NCBI GenBank assembly: GCA_017307315.1
Contig: JAFKFF010000283.1
Location: forward strand, 1 to 5,516
Direction of reading: 5' to 3'
Length of the DNA stretch: 5,516 nt
From: Alphaproteobacteria bacterium
Lineage (GTDB): Bacteria; Pseudomonadota; Alphaproteobacteria; Micropepsales; Micropepsaceae
The stretch's first letter is position 1. Every line of letters starts with the position of its first letter. Of the stretch, positions 1 through 5,516 are shown piece by piece. The notes beneath the pieces were generated by a model. That model was not told the DNA's origin, ran no database searches, and worked only from the letters and a program-made list of their open reading frames with translations. The position numbers were made by a program, and so were the translations under genes.

Positions 1-534
1 CTGAATTTAGAAAATGCCAACTGGAGCGATATTGCGTCCGCGGCGGCACGGATCAGGGCAAGCGAAGCGGCGCTGATCCAGGCGACGGCGGCGGGCAACA
101 AGATGACTATCGTCATCCGCCGCATCGGGCAGAACCAGGCGCCCAGCAAGACCAGTGTCGAGGTGCCGCTGCTGCAAAATCCAACCGCCACCTACCCCGC
201 CGCCGCGCAAGCCGCCGTGACGGCGATGGAGGATCTGTGGAAGTCGCGCGCCGTGGTCAATTTCAACACCCGCGGCACCCTGACCGCCGACATGCGGCTG
301 GATTCGCTCGAGCAATGGGGCGCGGTCCAAACGGCGCTCGCCGGCATGGAGAATGTCACCGGCGTTGAGGTGGTGGCGATGAATCTGGGATATGCGCGCC
401 TCTCCATCGCCTATCAGGGCAGCCTGGAGCAGTTGCGCAGTGCCATGAGCGAGCAGGGTATGGCGGTCTCGGGCCGGCCGGGGCAGTGGATGATCGCGCC
501 TGGCGCAAGGCTGGGTTCGATCAATGGACGGTGA
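1..534 (+). CDS. DUF2066-like protein, C-terminal part (5' truncated)
   Basis: The frame is open from base 1 and ends at TGA 532-534, giving 177 residues of a longer protein whose start lies to the left. The ATG at 103 is internal, because the frame upstream of it reads as normal coding sequence. The end of the protein has a repeating sensory-like fold pattern: L-T-A-D-M-R-L-D-S-L-E-Q-W, then G-M-E-N-V-T-G-V-E-V-V, A-R-L-S-I-A-Y-Q-G, a run matching Q-L-R-S-A-M, and a terminal G-Q-W-M-I-A-P. This pattern resembles the C-terminal half of DUF2066 proteins, which in many proteobacteria lie beside hda. Their biochemical role is not known to me, and none can be read here. No membrane segment is visible in this part. 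The stop overlaps the next start (TGATG), so translation is probably coupled. The family call rests on remembered pattern and context, so it is moderate; the coding call is firm. Confidence 0.68.
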   Translation: MNLENANWSDIASAAARIRASEAALIQATAAGNKMTIVIRRIGQNQAPSKTSVEVPLLQNPTATYPAAAQAAVTAMEDLWKSRAVVNFNTRGTLTADMRLDSLEQWGAVQTALAGMENVTGVEVVAMNLGYARLSIAYQGSLEQLRSAMSEQGMAVSGRPGQWMIAPGARLGSINGR

Positions 535-1085
535 TGCTGCGGCATCTTCCCAATCTCCTTTCCGGGTTGCGCCTTCTGGCGGCGCCGTTGGCGGCCTGGG
601 CGATCCTGGCGGAACGAGACATGGCGGCGCTGGTAATTTTCGCGGGTGCGGGCCTCAGCGATTTCGCCGACGGCCAGATCGCACGGCGCTGGGGCTTCGT
701 TTCCCGGTTCGGCGCCTGGCTCGATCCCATCGCCGACAAGCTTCTCATGTTGTGTGCGTTCCTGGCGCTACTGGCGGTGGGTGCGGTTCCGCTCTGGCTG
801 GTGCTTTTGGTGATCGCGCGCGACGTCGCGGTGGCGGGCGGGGCTTTGCTGGCCAAAGCCCTTGCATTACCGCTCGCTGTCGCGCCCACGGTTTTGGGAA
901 AAGCGACCGCAGCGGCTCTCATTGGCTATGTCTGTCTGGTGCTCTTGCTTCTGGCAGCGGATATGGAAGCGCCCCGGCTGGTGAAAGCGGGTGGATATGC
1001 TGTCGCGTGTTTGGTGATCTCGTCCGGCCTGGCCTATCTGCAGATTTTTCTGCGCGCGGTCCTGTCCGGGCGGCATGTCGCGTGA
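534..1085 (+). CDS. CDP-alcohol phosphatidyltransferase family membrane protein (PgsA-like)
   Basis: This is a 183-residue integral inner-membrane enzyme that should transfer a phosphatidyl group from CDP-diacylglycerol to an alcohol, releasing CMP. The family signature D-x2-D-G-x2-A-R-x8-G-x3-D-x3-D is complete: D43, D46, G47, A50, R51, G60, D64, D68. These aspartates bind the metal and the nucleotide. Further PgsA-like landmarks are P-N-L-L near residues 6-9, R96-D97 and P-T-V-L-G-K at 118-123. About six hydrophobic segments are visible, roughly at 8-26, 30-42, 70-84, 86-105, 124-142 and 153-173. I chose ATG 534: it overlaps the upstream stop by one base, has GGA at 526-528, and gives the usual family N-terminus. 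A GTG at 486 would add 16 polar residues. The acceptor alcohol is not determined. Glycerol-3-phosphate (PgsA) is one option, but alphaproteobacteria commonly have another pgsA elsewhere, so I give no symbol. Overlaps on both sides suggest co-translation with its neighbours. Confidence 0.9.
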   Translation: MLRHLPNLLSGLRLLAAPLAAWAILAERDMAALVIFAGAGLSDFADGQIARRWGFVSRFGAWLDPIADKLLMLCAFLALLAVGAVPLWLVLLVIARDVAVAGGALLAKALALPLAVAPTVLGKATAAALIGYVCLVLLLLAADMEAPRLVKAGGYAVACLVISSGLAYLQIFLRAVLSGRHVA

Positions 1086-1728
1086 CCGCCTGATGCCGTC
1101 CCAGTTGATCCTGCCGCTCGAACCGCGCAATGCGATGACGCGGAGCGATTTCATCGAGGCGCCCGGCAACGCGCGTGCGCTGGCCTATCTGGAGGCCTGG
1201 CCGGACTGGTCTCACCCCGTCGCCGTGCTGCATGGGCCCGGGGCCTCGGGGAAAACCCATCTCGCCCGCATATGGGCGACGCGCAGCCAGGCCGTGCTGG
1301 CCGACGCGCGGACCTTGCGCGAGCCCGTCGCCGGTCCCGCCGTGGTGGAGAATTGCGACGGCGCCGACACGCCCGGCCATGAGCCGGCCTTGTTCGCGAT
1401 GCTGGAACGGGGGACGCCGCTGCTTCTGACCGGTAGGAGCGCGCCTTCGCAATGGCGGGTGGAGATGCCCGATCTCACATCCCGGTTTCGCGCCCTGATC
1501 GCTTTCGCGCTGGGCGAACCCGACGAAACACTTCTGATGGCGCTTGCGGTCAAGCTGTTCGCCGACCGGCAGGTGGTCGTCCCCGAGGCGGTGGTGGTCC
1601 GGCTGGTGCGGGGATTGGAACGGTCTCCCGCCGCAATCCACGCGTTCATTGCCCGGCTGGATGCCACGGCCCTGAGCCGGCAGAAACCCATAAATCTCCA
1701 ATTGGTGCGGGAGCTTATGGCGGCGTAA
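1075..1728 (+). CDS. hdaA: HdaA, DnaA-related AAA+ regulator of replication initiation
   Basis: This 217-residue AAA+ protein resembles DnaA domain III but has no DNA-binding domain IV, which is the architecture of Hda. Hda-type proteins bind the DNA-loaded beta clamp and stimulate hydrolysis of DnaA-bound ATP, switching the initiator off after a round of initiation. Residues 10-15, Q-L-I-L-P-L, match the clamp-binding hexapeptide at the N-terminus of the family. Walker A is G54-P-G-A-S-G-K60-T61. Walker B is weak: V-V-E92-N93. A sensor-I-like strand L-L-L-T-G spans 116-120. P-D-L-T-S-R137 is the box VII arginine-finger motif, and R183-S-P is the likely sensor II region. The start is uncertain: ATG 1075 overlaps the upstream gene by 11 bases, while ATG 1093 would place the clamp motif at residues 4-9, closer to many relatives. 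Neither has a clear Shine-Dalgarno. The ATG at 1135 would delete the clamp motif and is unlikely. Confidence 0.9.
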   Translation: MSRDRLMPSQLILPLEPRNAMTRSDFIEAPGNARALAYLEAWPDWSHPVAVLHGPGASGKTHLARIWATRSQAVLADARTLREPVAGPAVVENCDGADTPGHEPALFAMLERGTPLLLTGRSAPSQWRVEMPDLTSRFRALIAFALGEPDETLLMALAVKLFADRQVVVPEAVVVRLVRGLERSPAAIHAFIARLDATALSRQKPINLQLVRELMAA

Positions 1729-1733
1729 GGGAC

Positions 1734-1751
1734 CTGTCATGACAGATTCAC
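1734..1751 (+). promoter_or_regulatory. Palindrome and possible degenerate PhoB box before ppk1
   Basis: The 45-base hdaA-ppk1 spacer carries CTGTCATGACAG (1734-1745), a perfect 12-base palindrome. CTGTCAT (1734-1740) is identical to one 7-base PhoB half-site. After the standard four-base gap, the second half reads GATTCAC (1745-1751), matching CTGTCAC at only four of seven positions. PhoB control of ppk is known in some other bacteria, which makes this attractive, but the second half is poor. No convincing promoter follows: ATGACA (1739-1744) resembles a -35 box, but the hexamer 17 bases on, TAAGGT, is weak and overlaps the ribosome binding site. An unrelated dimeric repressor, or chance, would also explain a palindrome. 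There is no T-run making it a terminator. Confidence 0.3.
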
Positions 1752-1762
1752 CTATTTTTCCT

Positions 1763-1766
1763 AAGG
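1763..1766 (+). promoter_or_regulatory. Ribosome binding site of ppk1
   Basis: AAGG lies seven bases upstream of ATG 1774 and supports that start for ppk1. A second, stronger-looking AAGGGA (1727-1732), overlapping the hdaA stop, sits six bases before ATG 1739. That ATG opens a different frame (see findings). Confidence 0.6.
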
Positions 1767-1773
1767 TCGGTCC

Positions 1774-4014
1774 ATGTCCAATCCCTCCCCGAAAAGAGCG
1801 GCCGCCAACGACGCGCCCGCGGATGCGGGCCTCGACAACCCGCTGGCGACCGACGATGTGGTCGAGCTGGCCCATCAGGGCGCCAATCTGGATTTCGACC
1901 CGGCGTCGCCGGCCCGCTTCGTCAACCGCGAACTGTCCTGGCTCGCCTTCAACCGCCGGGTGATCGAAGAGGCGCAGAACCGCCGCCATCCCTTGTTCGA
2001 GCGGGTGCGCTTTCTTTCGATTTCCGCCTCGAACCTGGATGAATTCTACATGGTGCGCGTTGCCGGCCTGATGGGCATGGTGCGCGCCAATGTCACCACG
2101 CCTTCCGCCGACGGCCTATCCCCCGCCACCCAGCTGGCCAAGGTGGACGAGGCGGCGCGCGCCCTGATCGCCGCCCAGCAGGACATCTGGGCCGCGCTCG
2201 ATACGGAGCTGCGCAAGGAAGGAATTTATGTTCTCACCGGCGAGGAAATCGACGGTCGCGACAAAGTCTTCCTGGATGCGCAGTTCAACGAACAGATCTT
2301 TCCGGTGCTGACGCCGCTCGCCATCGATCCGGCGCATCCCTTTCCCTTCATCCCCAATCTGGGCTTCACCATCGCCCTGTCGCTGACCAACCGGCGCGAC
2401 AACAAGGAATTCCTGGCCCTGATCCCGGTGCCGCCGCAGCTGAGGCGTTTCGTGCGGCTGCCCGATGCCGACCGGCGCATGGCCCGCTTCGTTCCGCTCG
2501 AGCATGTCATCGCGCTCTATTTCGACAAGTTGTTTCCGGGCCATGGCGTATCCGGCTGGGGCATGTTCCGCATTCTTCGCGACAGCGACGTGGAAGTGGA
2601 GGAAGAAGCCGAAGATTTGGTGCTGCTGTTCGAATCCCTGCTGAAGCGCCGGCGCCGTGGCAGCGTCATTCACATGAAATGCTCCAAGTCGATGCCGGCG
2701 CATTTGCGCCAGTTCATCGCCACGCATCTGGACCTGGACGAATCCAAGATCGTGACCATCGAAAACCTGATGGGGCTTTCCGATCTTTCCAAGCTGATCA
2801 TTCCCGAGCGGCCGGACTTGCAGTTCAAGCCCTACAATGCCCGCTTCCCGGAACGGATCCGCGATCATGGCGGCGATTGTTTCGCCGCCATCCGCGAAAA
2901 GGATCTCATCGTCCATCATCCGTTCGAGAGCTTCGACACGGTGGTGCAGTTCCTGCGCCAGGCCGCCGCCGATCCCGACGTGGTGGCGATCAAGCAGACC
3001 CTCTATCGCACCAGTCAGGACAGCCCCATCGTCCAGGCCCTGATCGAGGCAGCGGAATCGGGAAAATCGGGGACCGCCCTGGTGGAGTTGAAGGCCCGGT
3101 TCGACGAAGCCGCCAACATCAAATGGGCGCGCGACCTGGAACGGGCCGGGGTGCAGGTGGTCTATGGTTTCATCGCCCTCAAGACCCACGCCAAGATCAG
3201 CCTGGTGGTGCGGCGCGAAAGCGGCCAGCTCCATACCTATGTGCATTTCGGCACCGGCAATTACCATTCCCAGACGGCGCGGGTTTACACCGACCTGTCG
3301 CTCTTCAGCGCCGACCCGGCGCTGGGCCGCGACGCCGCGCAGGTGTTCAATTTCATCACCGGCTATGCCGAGCCCAATGCGCTGGAGAAGCTCGCCGTTT
3401 CGCCCTTCTCGCTCAGGGGGCGGCTGGTCGAAGCCATCCAGCAGGAAATCATGCATGCGCGGGCGGGCAAGCCCGCCGCCATCTGGGTCAAGCTGAATTC
3501 GCTGGTCGATCCGGCGATGATCGACGGGCTCTACCGCGCCAGCCAGGCGGGCGTGAAGATCGAACTGGTGGTGCGCGGCATCTGCTGCCTCCGGCCCGGC
3601 GTGCCGGGGCTGTCGGAGAATATCCGGGTGCGCTCCATCGTCGGGCGCTTTCTGGAGCATGGCCGCATCGTGGCGTTCGGTGCCGGTCATGGTCTGCCGT
3701 CGCCGGATGCGAAAGTGTTCATTTCCTCGGCCGACTGGATGCCGCGCAACCTGGACCGCCGGGTCGAGGCGCTGGTTCCCATCGAAAATCCCACGGTCCA
3801 TCAACAGGTGCTGGATCAGATCATGGTGGCGCTGCTCAAGGATCGCGCGCAAAGCTGGTATATGAAGGCCGACGGAACCTATAGCCGCGATTCCCATTCC
3901 GAGGATGCCGATGCCTTCTCCGCGCATACATATTTCATGACCAACCCCTCGCTTTCCGGCCGCGGGCGCGCGCTGAAGATACAAGGGCCCGGCGCCCGCA
4001 AGCGCCGGACCTGA
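1774..4014 (+). CDS. ppk1: Polyphosphate kinase 1 (PPK1)
   Basis: PPK1 reversibly transfers the gamma phosphate of ATP onto a growing inorganic polyphosphate chain through a phosphohistidine intermediate. The 746-residue protein is full length (E. coli PPK is 688), with about 42 extra N-terminal residues. These are polar, Ala/Asp/Pro rich and probably disordered. The conserved part begins at about residue 48 ([12 protein letters not shown]). S-N87-L-D-E-F matches the ATP-binding Asn45 region of E. coli. By offset from E. coli, the four domains lie near 48-148, 149-354, 359-539 and 540-725. R412 (L-Y-R-T-S) and R442 (K-A-R-F-D-E) match the Mg-binding Arg375 and Arg405. H472 in K-T-H-A-K matches the phosphorylated His435, H491 (H-F-G-T-G-N) matches His454, and H629 in F-L-E-H matches His592, with identical spacing of 157 residues between 472 and 629. 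S-S-A-D-W-M follows. The tail is basic (A-R-K-R-R-T). No catalytic residue is missing, so it should be active. It lies 45 bases after hdaA and 3 bases before ppx. Confidence 0.98.
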   Translation: MSNPSPKRAAANDAPADAGLDNPLATDDVVELAHQGANLDFDPASPARFVNRELSWLAFNRRVIEEAQNRRHPLFERVRFLSISASNLDEFYMVRVAGLMGMVRANVTTPSADGLSPATQLAKVDEAARALIAAQQDIWAALDTELRKEGIYVLTGEEIDGRDKVFLDAQFNEQIFPVLTPLAIDPAHPFPFIPNLGFTIALSLTNRRDNKEFLALIPVPPQLRRFVRLPDADRRMARFVPLEHVIALYFDKLFPGHGVSGWGMFRILRDSDVEVEEEAEDLVLLFESLLKRRRRGSVIHMKCSKSMPAHLRQFIATHLDLDESKIVTIENLMGLSDLSKLIIPERPDLQFKPYNARFPERIRDHGGDCFAAIREKDLIVHHPFESFDTVVQFLRQAAADPDVVAIKQTLYRTSQDSPIVQALIEAAESGKSGTALVELKARFDEAANIKWARDLERAGVQVVYGFIALKTHAKISLVVRRESGQLHTYVHFGTGNYHSQTARVYTDLSLFSADPALGRDAAQVFNFITGYAEPNALEKLAVSPFSLRGRLVEAIQQEIMHARAGKPAAIWVKLNSLVDPAMIDGLYRASQAGVKIELVVRGICCLRPGVPGLSENIRVRSIVGRFLEHGRIVAFGAGHGLPSPDAKVFISSADWMPRNLDRRVEALVPIENPTVHQQVLDQIMVALLKDRAQSWYMKADGTYSRDSHSEDADAFSAHTYFMTNPSLSGRGRALKIQGPGARKRRT
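3989..4008 (+). repeat. G/C hairpin at the ppk1 3' end, just before ppx
   Basis: CCGGCGC (3989-3995) is the exact reverse complement of GCGCCGG (4002-4008), giving a 7-pair all-G/C stem with a six-base loop. It lies in the last ppk1 codons, nine bases before the TTG start of ppx. Its right arm covers most of GGA (4007-4009), the only Shine-Dalgarno-like triplet for ppx. No T-run follows, so an intrinsic terminator is unlikely. An effect on translation coupling or mRNA stability is inference, and short G/C inverted repeats are frequent in DNA of this composition. Confidence 0.35.
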
Positions 4015-4017
4015 TCT

Positions 4018-5516
4018 TTGTCCGCCGCCAGTGAGACCCGCGCGTCCGCGCCGCGCGCCGCCGAGGCGCGCGGTCCCGTCGCCATTGTCGATATCGGCTC
4101 CAATTCGGTGCGCCTGGTCGTTTACGAGGCGCTGAACCGTACCGCCGCGACCTTGCAGAACGAAAAATCGATCTGCGCCATCGGGCGCGACATGGTGACG
4201 ACGGGGCGTCTGCATGCCGAAGGCTGCACCGCCGCGCTCGAGGCGTTGGCGCGTTTCCGCATGATCGCCGACGGCCTGAAAGTGGAACTGCGCGAAGCCG
4301 TGGCCACCGCCGCGGCCCGCGACGCCAGCAATGGCGCCGAATTCATCGCCCGCGCCGAACGCGCCTGGGGCGCGCCGGTCCGCGTGCTGGCGTGCGAGGA
4401 TGAAGCCCGCACCGCCGCCGAGGGCGTGGTGGCCGGTATTCCCGAAGCGTCCGGCCTGGTGGCGGATCTGGGCGGCGGCAGCCTCGACATGGTGACGGTG
4501 AAGGCGGGCAGGCCGGGCAGCGCCTGGACCTTGCCGTACGGGCCGCTGCGCCTGATGGACCAGGCCAAAGGCGATCCCGACAGGGCGCGCGACATCGTCG
4601 ACAAGGGATTGAAATCCATCTCCGGCCTGTCGGCGCCCGCGCTCTACGCGGTGGGCGGCATCTGGCGCAGCCTGGCGCGGGTGGACATGGAGGAGCATCA
4701 TTATCCCCTCCATGTGCTGCAGCATTACACGATCCCGCGCGGACGGGCGCTGCGCCTGTGCAAGGTGCTGGCCGGGCTTTCGAAAGAGTCGGTGCGCAAG
4801 ATCAAGGTCGTGTCCAAGCGCCGGGCGGAATCGCTCCCCTATGGCGCGGTGGTGCTGGAGCGTTTGCTGCTGGCGGGCGACATCAAGGATGTGGTGATTT
4901 CCGCCTATGGCCTGCGCGAAGGCCTTTTTCACGCGCTTCTGCCGGCAGAGGAGCGTGCCAAGGATCCGCTGCTGGAATTCGCCCGCAATGCGAACGAAAG
5001 ACTGTCGCGGGTGCCCCGGCATGCGCGCGAGATGTTCGATTGGATTCAGCCCTTGTTCGAAGGAGAAGGGCCGGAACTTAGGCGCATCCGCGAAGCCTCG
5101 GCTTACTTCGCCGATATCGGCTGGCGGCGCCATCCCGACAATCGCGCGGCCGGCACCTTCAATCAGGTTCTCACCGCGCCCTTTTCCGGTGCCGACCACC
5201 GCGCCCGCGCCCTGATCGCCAGTTCGATCTTCCACCGCTACACCGGCGACGAGGATTTTCCCCGCGACCTGGCCCTGGCGGGGCTTCTGGACAAGGAAGA
5301 CGAGCGCAGGGCGCTGCGGCTGGGCCTGGCCTGGCGCTTTGCCTTTTCCCTGTCGGCTTCGGCGGCGGGGGAACTCGGCCACTACCGCCTGCGCCTGACC
5401 CCCGCCAAGGTGGTGCTGGAAGTCCCGCGCAAGCGCGAGCCTATCGCCAGCGAGCCGGTCCAGAAACGGCTGGGTGCCCTGGCCGATGCCATGGACCGGC
5501 GCGGAGAAATACTCAT
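4018..5516 (+). CDS. ppx: Ppx/GppA phosphatase, probable exopolyphosphatase (3' truncated)
   Basis: The frame is open from the ppk1 stop to the right edge (499 full codons), with an actin-like (ASKHA) fold. Exopolyphosphatase removes terminal phosphates from polyphosphate; family members may also hydrolyse pppGpp. V-D25-I-G-S-N-S is the phosphate-1 motif. T97-A-A-A-R-D-A-S-N matches the T-x-x-x-R-x-A-x-N region. E129 in E-D-E-A-R aligns with catalytic Glu121 of E. coli Ppx. D150-L-G-G-G-S is phosphate-2, and V-G213-G-I-W-R-S the adenosine-like motif. After about residue 330 an alpha-helical C-terminal domain follows, with A-D366-I-G-W-R-R-H. TTG 4018 is the only conventional start between the in-frame ppk1 TGA (4012-4014) and the D-I-G-S-N-S motif. 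It is three bases past that stop and has only GGA (4007-4009) upstream, so it probably depends on ribosomes finishing ppk1. Residues 2-18 form an Ala/Arg-rich leader. The last visible residues, R-R-G-E-I-L, suggest the end is close. Calling it Ppx rather than GppA rests on the ppk1 linkage. Confidence 0.93.
   Translation, partial: MSAASETRASAPRAAEARGPVAIVDIGSNSVRLVVYEALNRTAATLQNEKSICAIGRDMVTTGRLHAEGCTAALEALARFRMIADGLKVELREAVATAAARDASNGAEFIARAERAWGAPVRVLACEDEARTAAEGVVAGIPEASGLVADLGGGSLDMVTVKAGRPGSAWTLPYGPLRLMDQAKGDPDRARDIVDKGLKSISGLSAPALYAVGGIWRSLARVDMEEHHYPLHVLQHYTIPRGRALRLCKVLAGLSKESVRKIKVVSKRRAESLPYGAVVLERLLLAGDIKDVVISAYGLREGLFHALLPAEERAKDPLLEFARNANERLSRVPRHAREMFDWIQPLFEGEGPELRRIREASAYFADIGWRRHPDNRAAGTFNQVLTAPFSGADHRARALIASSIFHRYTGDEDFPRDLALAGLLDKEDERRALRLGLAWRFAFSLSASAAGELGHYRLRLTPAKVVLEVPRKREPIASEPVQKRLGALADAMDRRGEIL
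4051..4073 (+). repeat. Strong G/C hairpin in the first codons of ppx
   Basis: CCGCGCGCC (4051-4059) and GGCGCGCGG (4065-4073) are exact reverse complements, giving a 9-pair all-G/C stem with a five-base loop and a possible G-U pair outside it (4050/4074). It begins 30 bases after the ppx TTG, within codons 12-19, just before the conserved fold begins. There is no T-run. A structure at this distance could influence initiation or early elongation, but it could also arise from Ala/Arg-rich codons in a G+C-rich gene. Confidence 0.35.

Larger units (their letters stand above)
1..5516 (+). other. Probable operon: DUF2066-like, phosphatidyltransferase, hdaA, ppk1, ppx
   Basis: All five genes are on the + strand, with junctions of -1, -11, +45 and +3 bases. 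No intrinsic terminator (hairpin plus T-run) is visible at any junction. The first three genes, and ppk1 with ppx, look translationally coupled. The 45-base spacer before ppk1 is the only place with room for a separate promoter or operator. Both ends of the cluster lie outside the window, so its full extent is unknown. Confidence 0.6.

Noticed and set aside
486..533. GTG 486 as the phosphatidyltransferase start.
   Set aside because: It adds 16 polar residues not expected in the family and a 49-base overlap. ATG 534 gives a TGATG junction and the usual N-terminus.
524..1093. A 189-codon + strand frame over the phosphatidyltransferase gene.
   Set aside because: It is an Arg/Gly-rich shadow. 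The real frame carries the full CDP-alcohol phosphatidyltransferase signature and membrane segments.
1753..1758. TATTTT as a -10 box for a ppk1 promoter.
   Set aside because: No acceptable -35 element lies 16-18 bases upstream, and transcription would begin almost on the ribosome binding site.
1734..1760. The palindrome plus the TATTTTT run as an intrinsic terminator after hdaA.
   Set aside because: The T-run (1755-1759) is ten bases beyond the palindrome, and the palindrome has no loop of its own and only six pairs, so a functional terminator hairpin is unlikely.
919..1989. A 356-codon open frame on the minus strand across the phosphatidyltransferase, hdaA and ppk1 starts.
   Set aside because: It is in the same register as hdaA and ppk1 and has the same codon-usage explanation. 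It spans three gene boundaries and shows no domain.
2679..3884. A 401-codon + strand frame inside ppk1.
   Set aside because: It is an out-of-register shadow, rich in Arg, Gly and Pro, over the catalytic core of ppk1, which is intact in its own frame.
2116..5382. A 1088-codon open frame on the minus strand across ppk1 and ppx.
   Set aside because: It is in exact codon register with both sense genes. Stops in this register require the sense codons TTA, CTA or TCA, which are rare in G+C-rich genes; it ends at a CTA codon of ppk1. It starts at a GTG, its translation is His/Gly/Arg/Gln rich and shows no recognisable domain, and the sense genes have complete catalytic motifs.

Overview
The window looks like a piece of an alphaproteobacterial chromosome. 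It is G+C rich (roughly two thirds by eye), and every gene points the same way on the + strand. The order is DUF2066-like gene, CDP-alcohol phosphatidyltransferase, DnaA-inactivator hdaA, polyphosphate kinase ppk1, Ppx/GppA phosphatase ppx. The hda-ppk-ppx linkage and the form of the HdaA and Ppx proteins (for example the Y-A-V-G-G-x-W-R motif in Ppx) are what I know from Alphaproteobacteria. I cannot name a genus from sequence alone.

Layout. Positions 1-534 hold the 3' part of a DUF2066-like gene whose start lies outside the window. A TGATG junction leads straight into a six-helix CDP-alcohol phosphatidyltransferase (534-1085). hdaA (1075-1728) overlaps its end by 11 bases. A 45-base spacer (1729-1773), visibly richer in A+T than its surroundings, carries a perfect 12-base palindrome that is also a perfect left half of a PhoB box. 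Then come ppk1 (1774-4014) and, three bases after its stop, ppx. The latter starts at a TTG (4018) and runs off the right edge, probably only a few codons from its end. There is no gene-free stretch above 45 bases, and I see no tRNA, rRNA, CRISPR, insertion sequence or other mobile element.

How the genes fit together. ppk1 and ppx encode opposing enzymes: one builds inorganic polyphosphate from ATP and the other is expected to trim it. HdaA, with the DNA-loaded sliding clamp, stimulates ATP hydrolysis on DnaA and so limits re-initiation of replication. The tight packing suggests one transcript, at least for the first three genes, with a possible second entry point before ppk1. The first two genes have a recognisable family but no established substrate or role here.

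The core is ordinary housekeeping DNA and I do not find a new system. The points worth a second look are regulatory: the palindrome/PhoB half-site before ppk1, a short ORF with its own Shine-Dalgarno overlapping the ppk1 start, and two all-G/C hairpins bracketing the weak TTG start of ppx. A large antisense open frame over ppk1-ppx is explained by codon usage.
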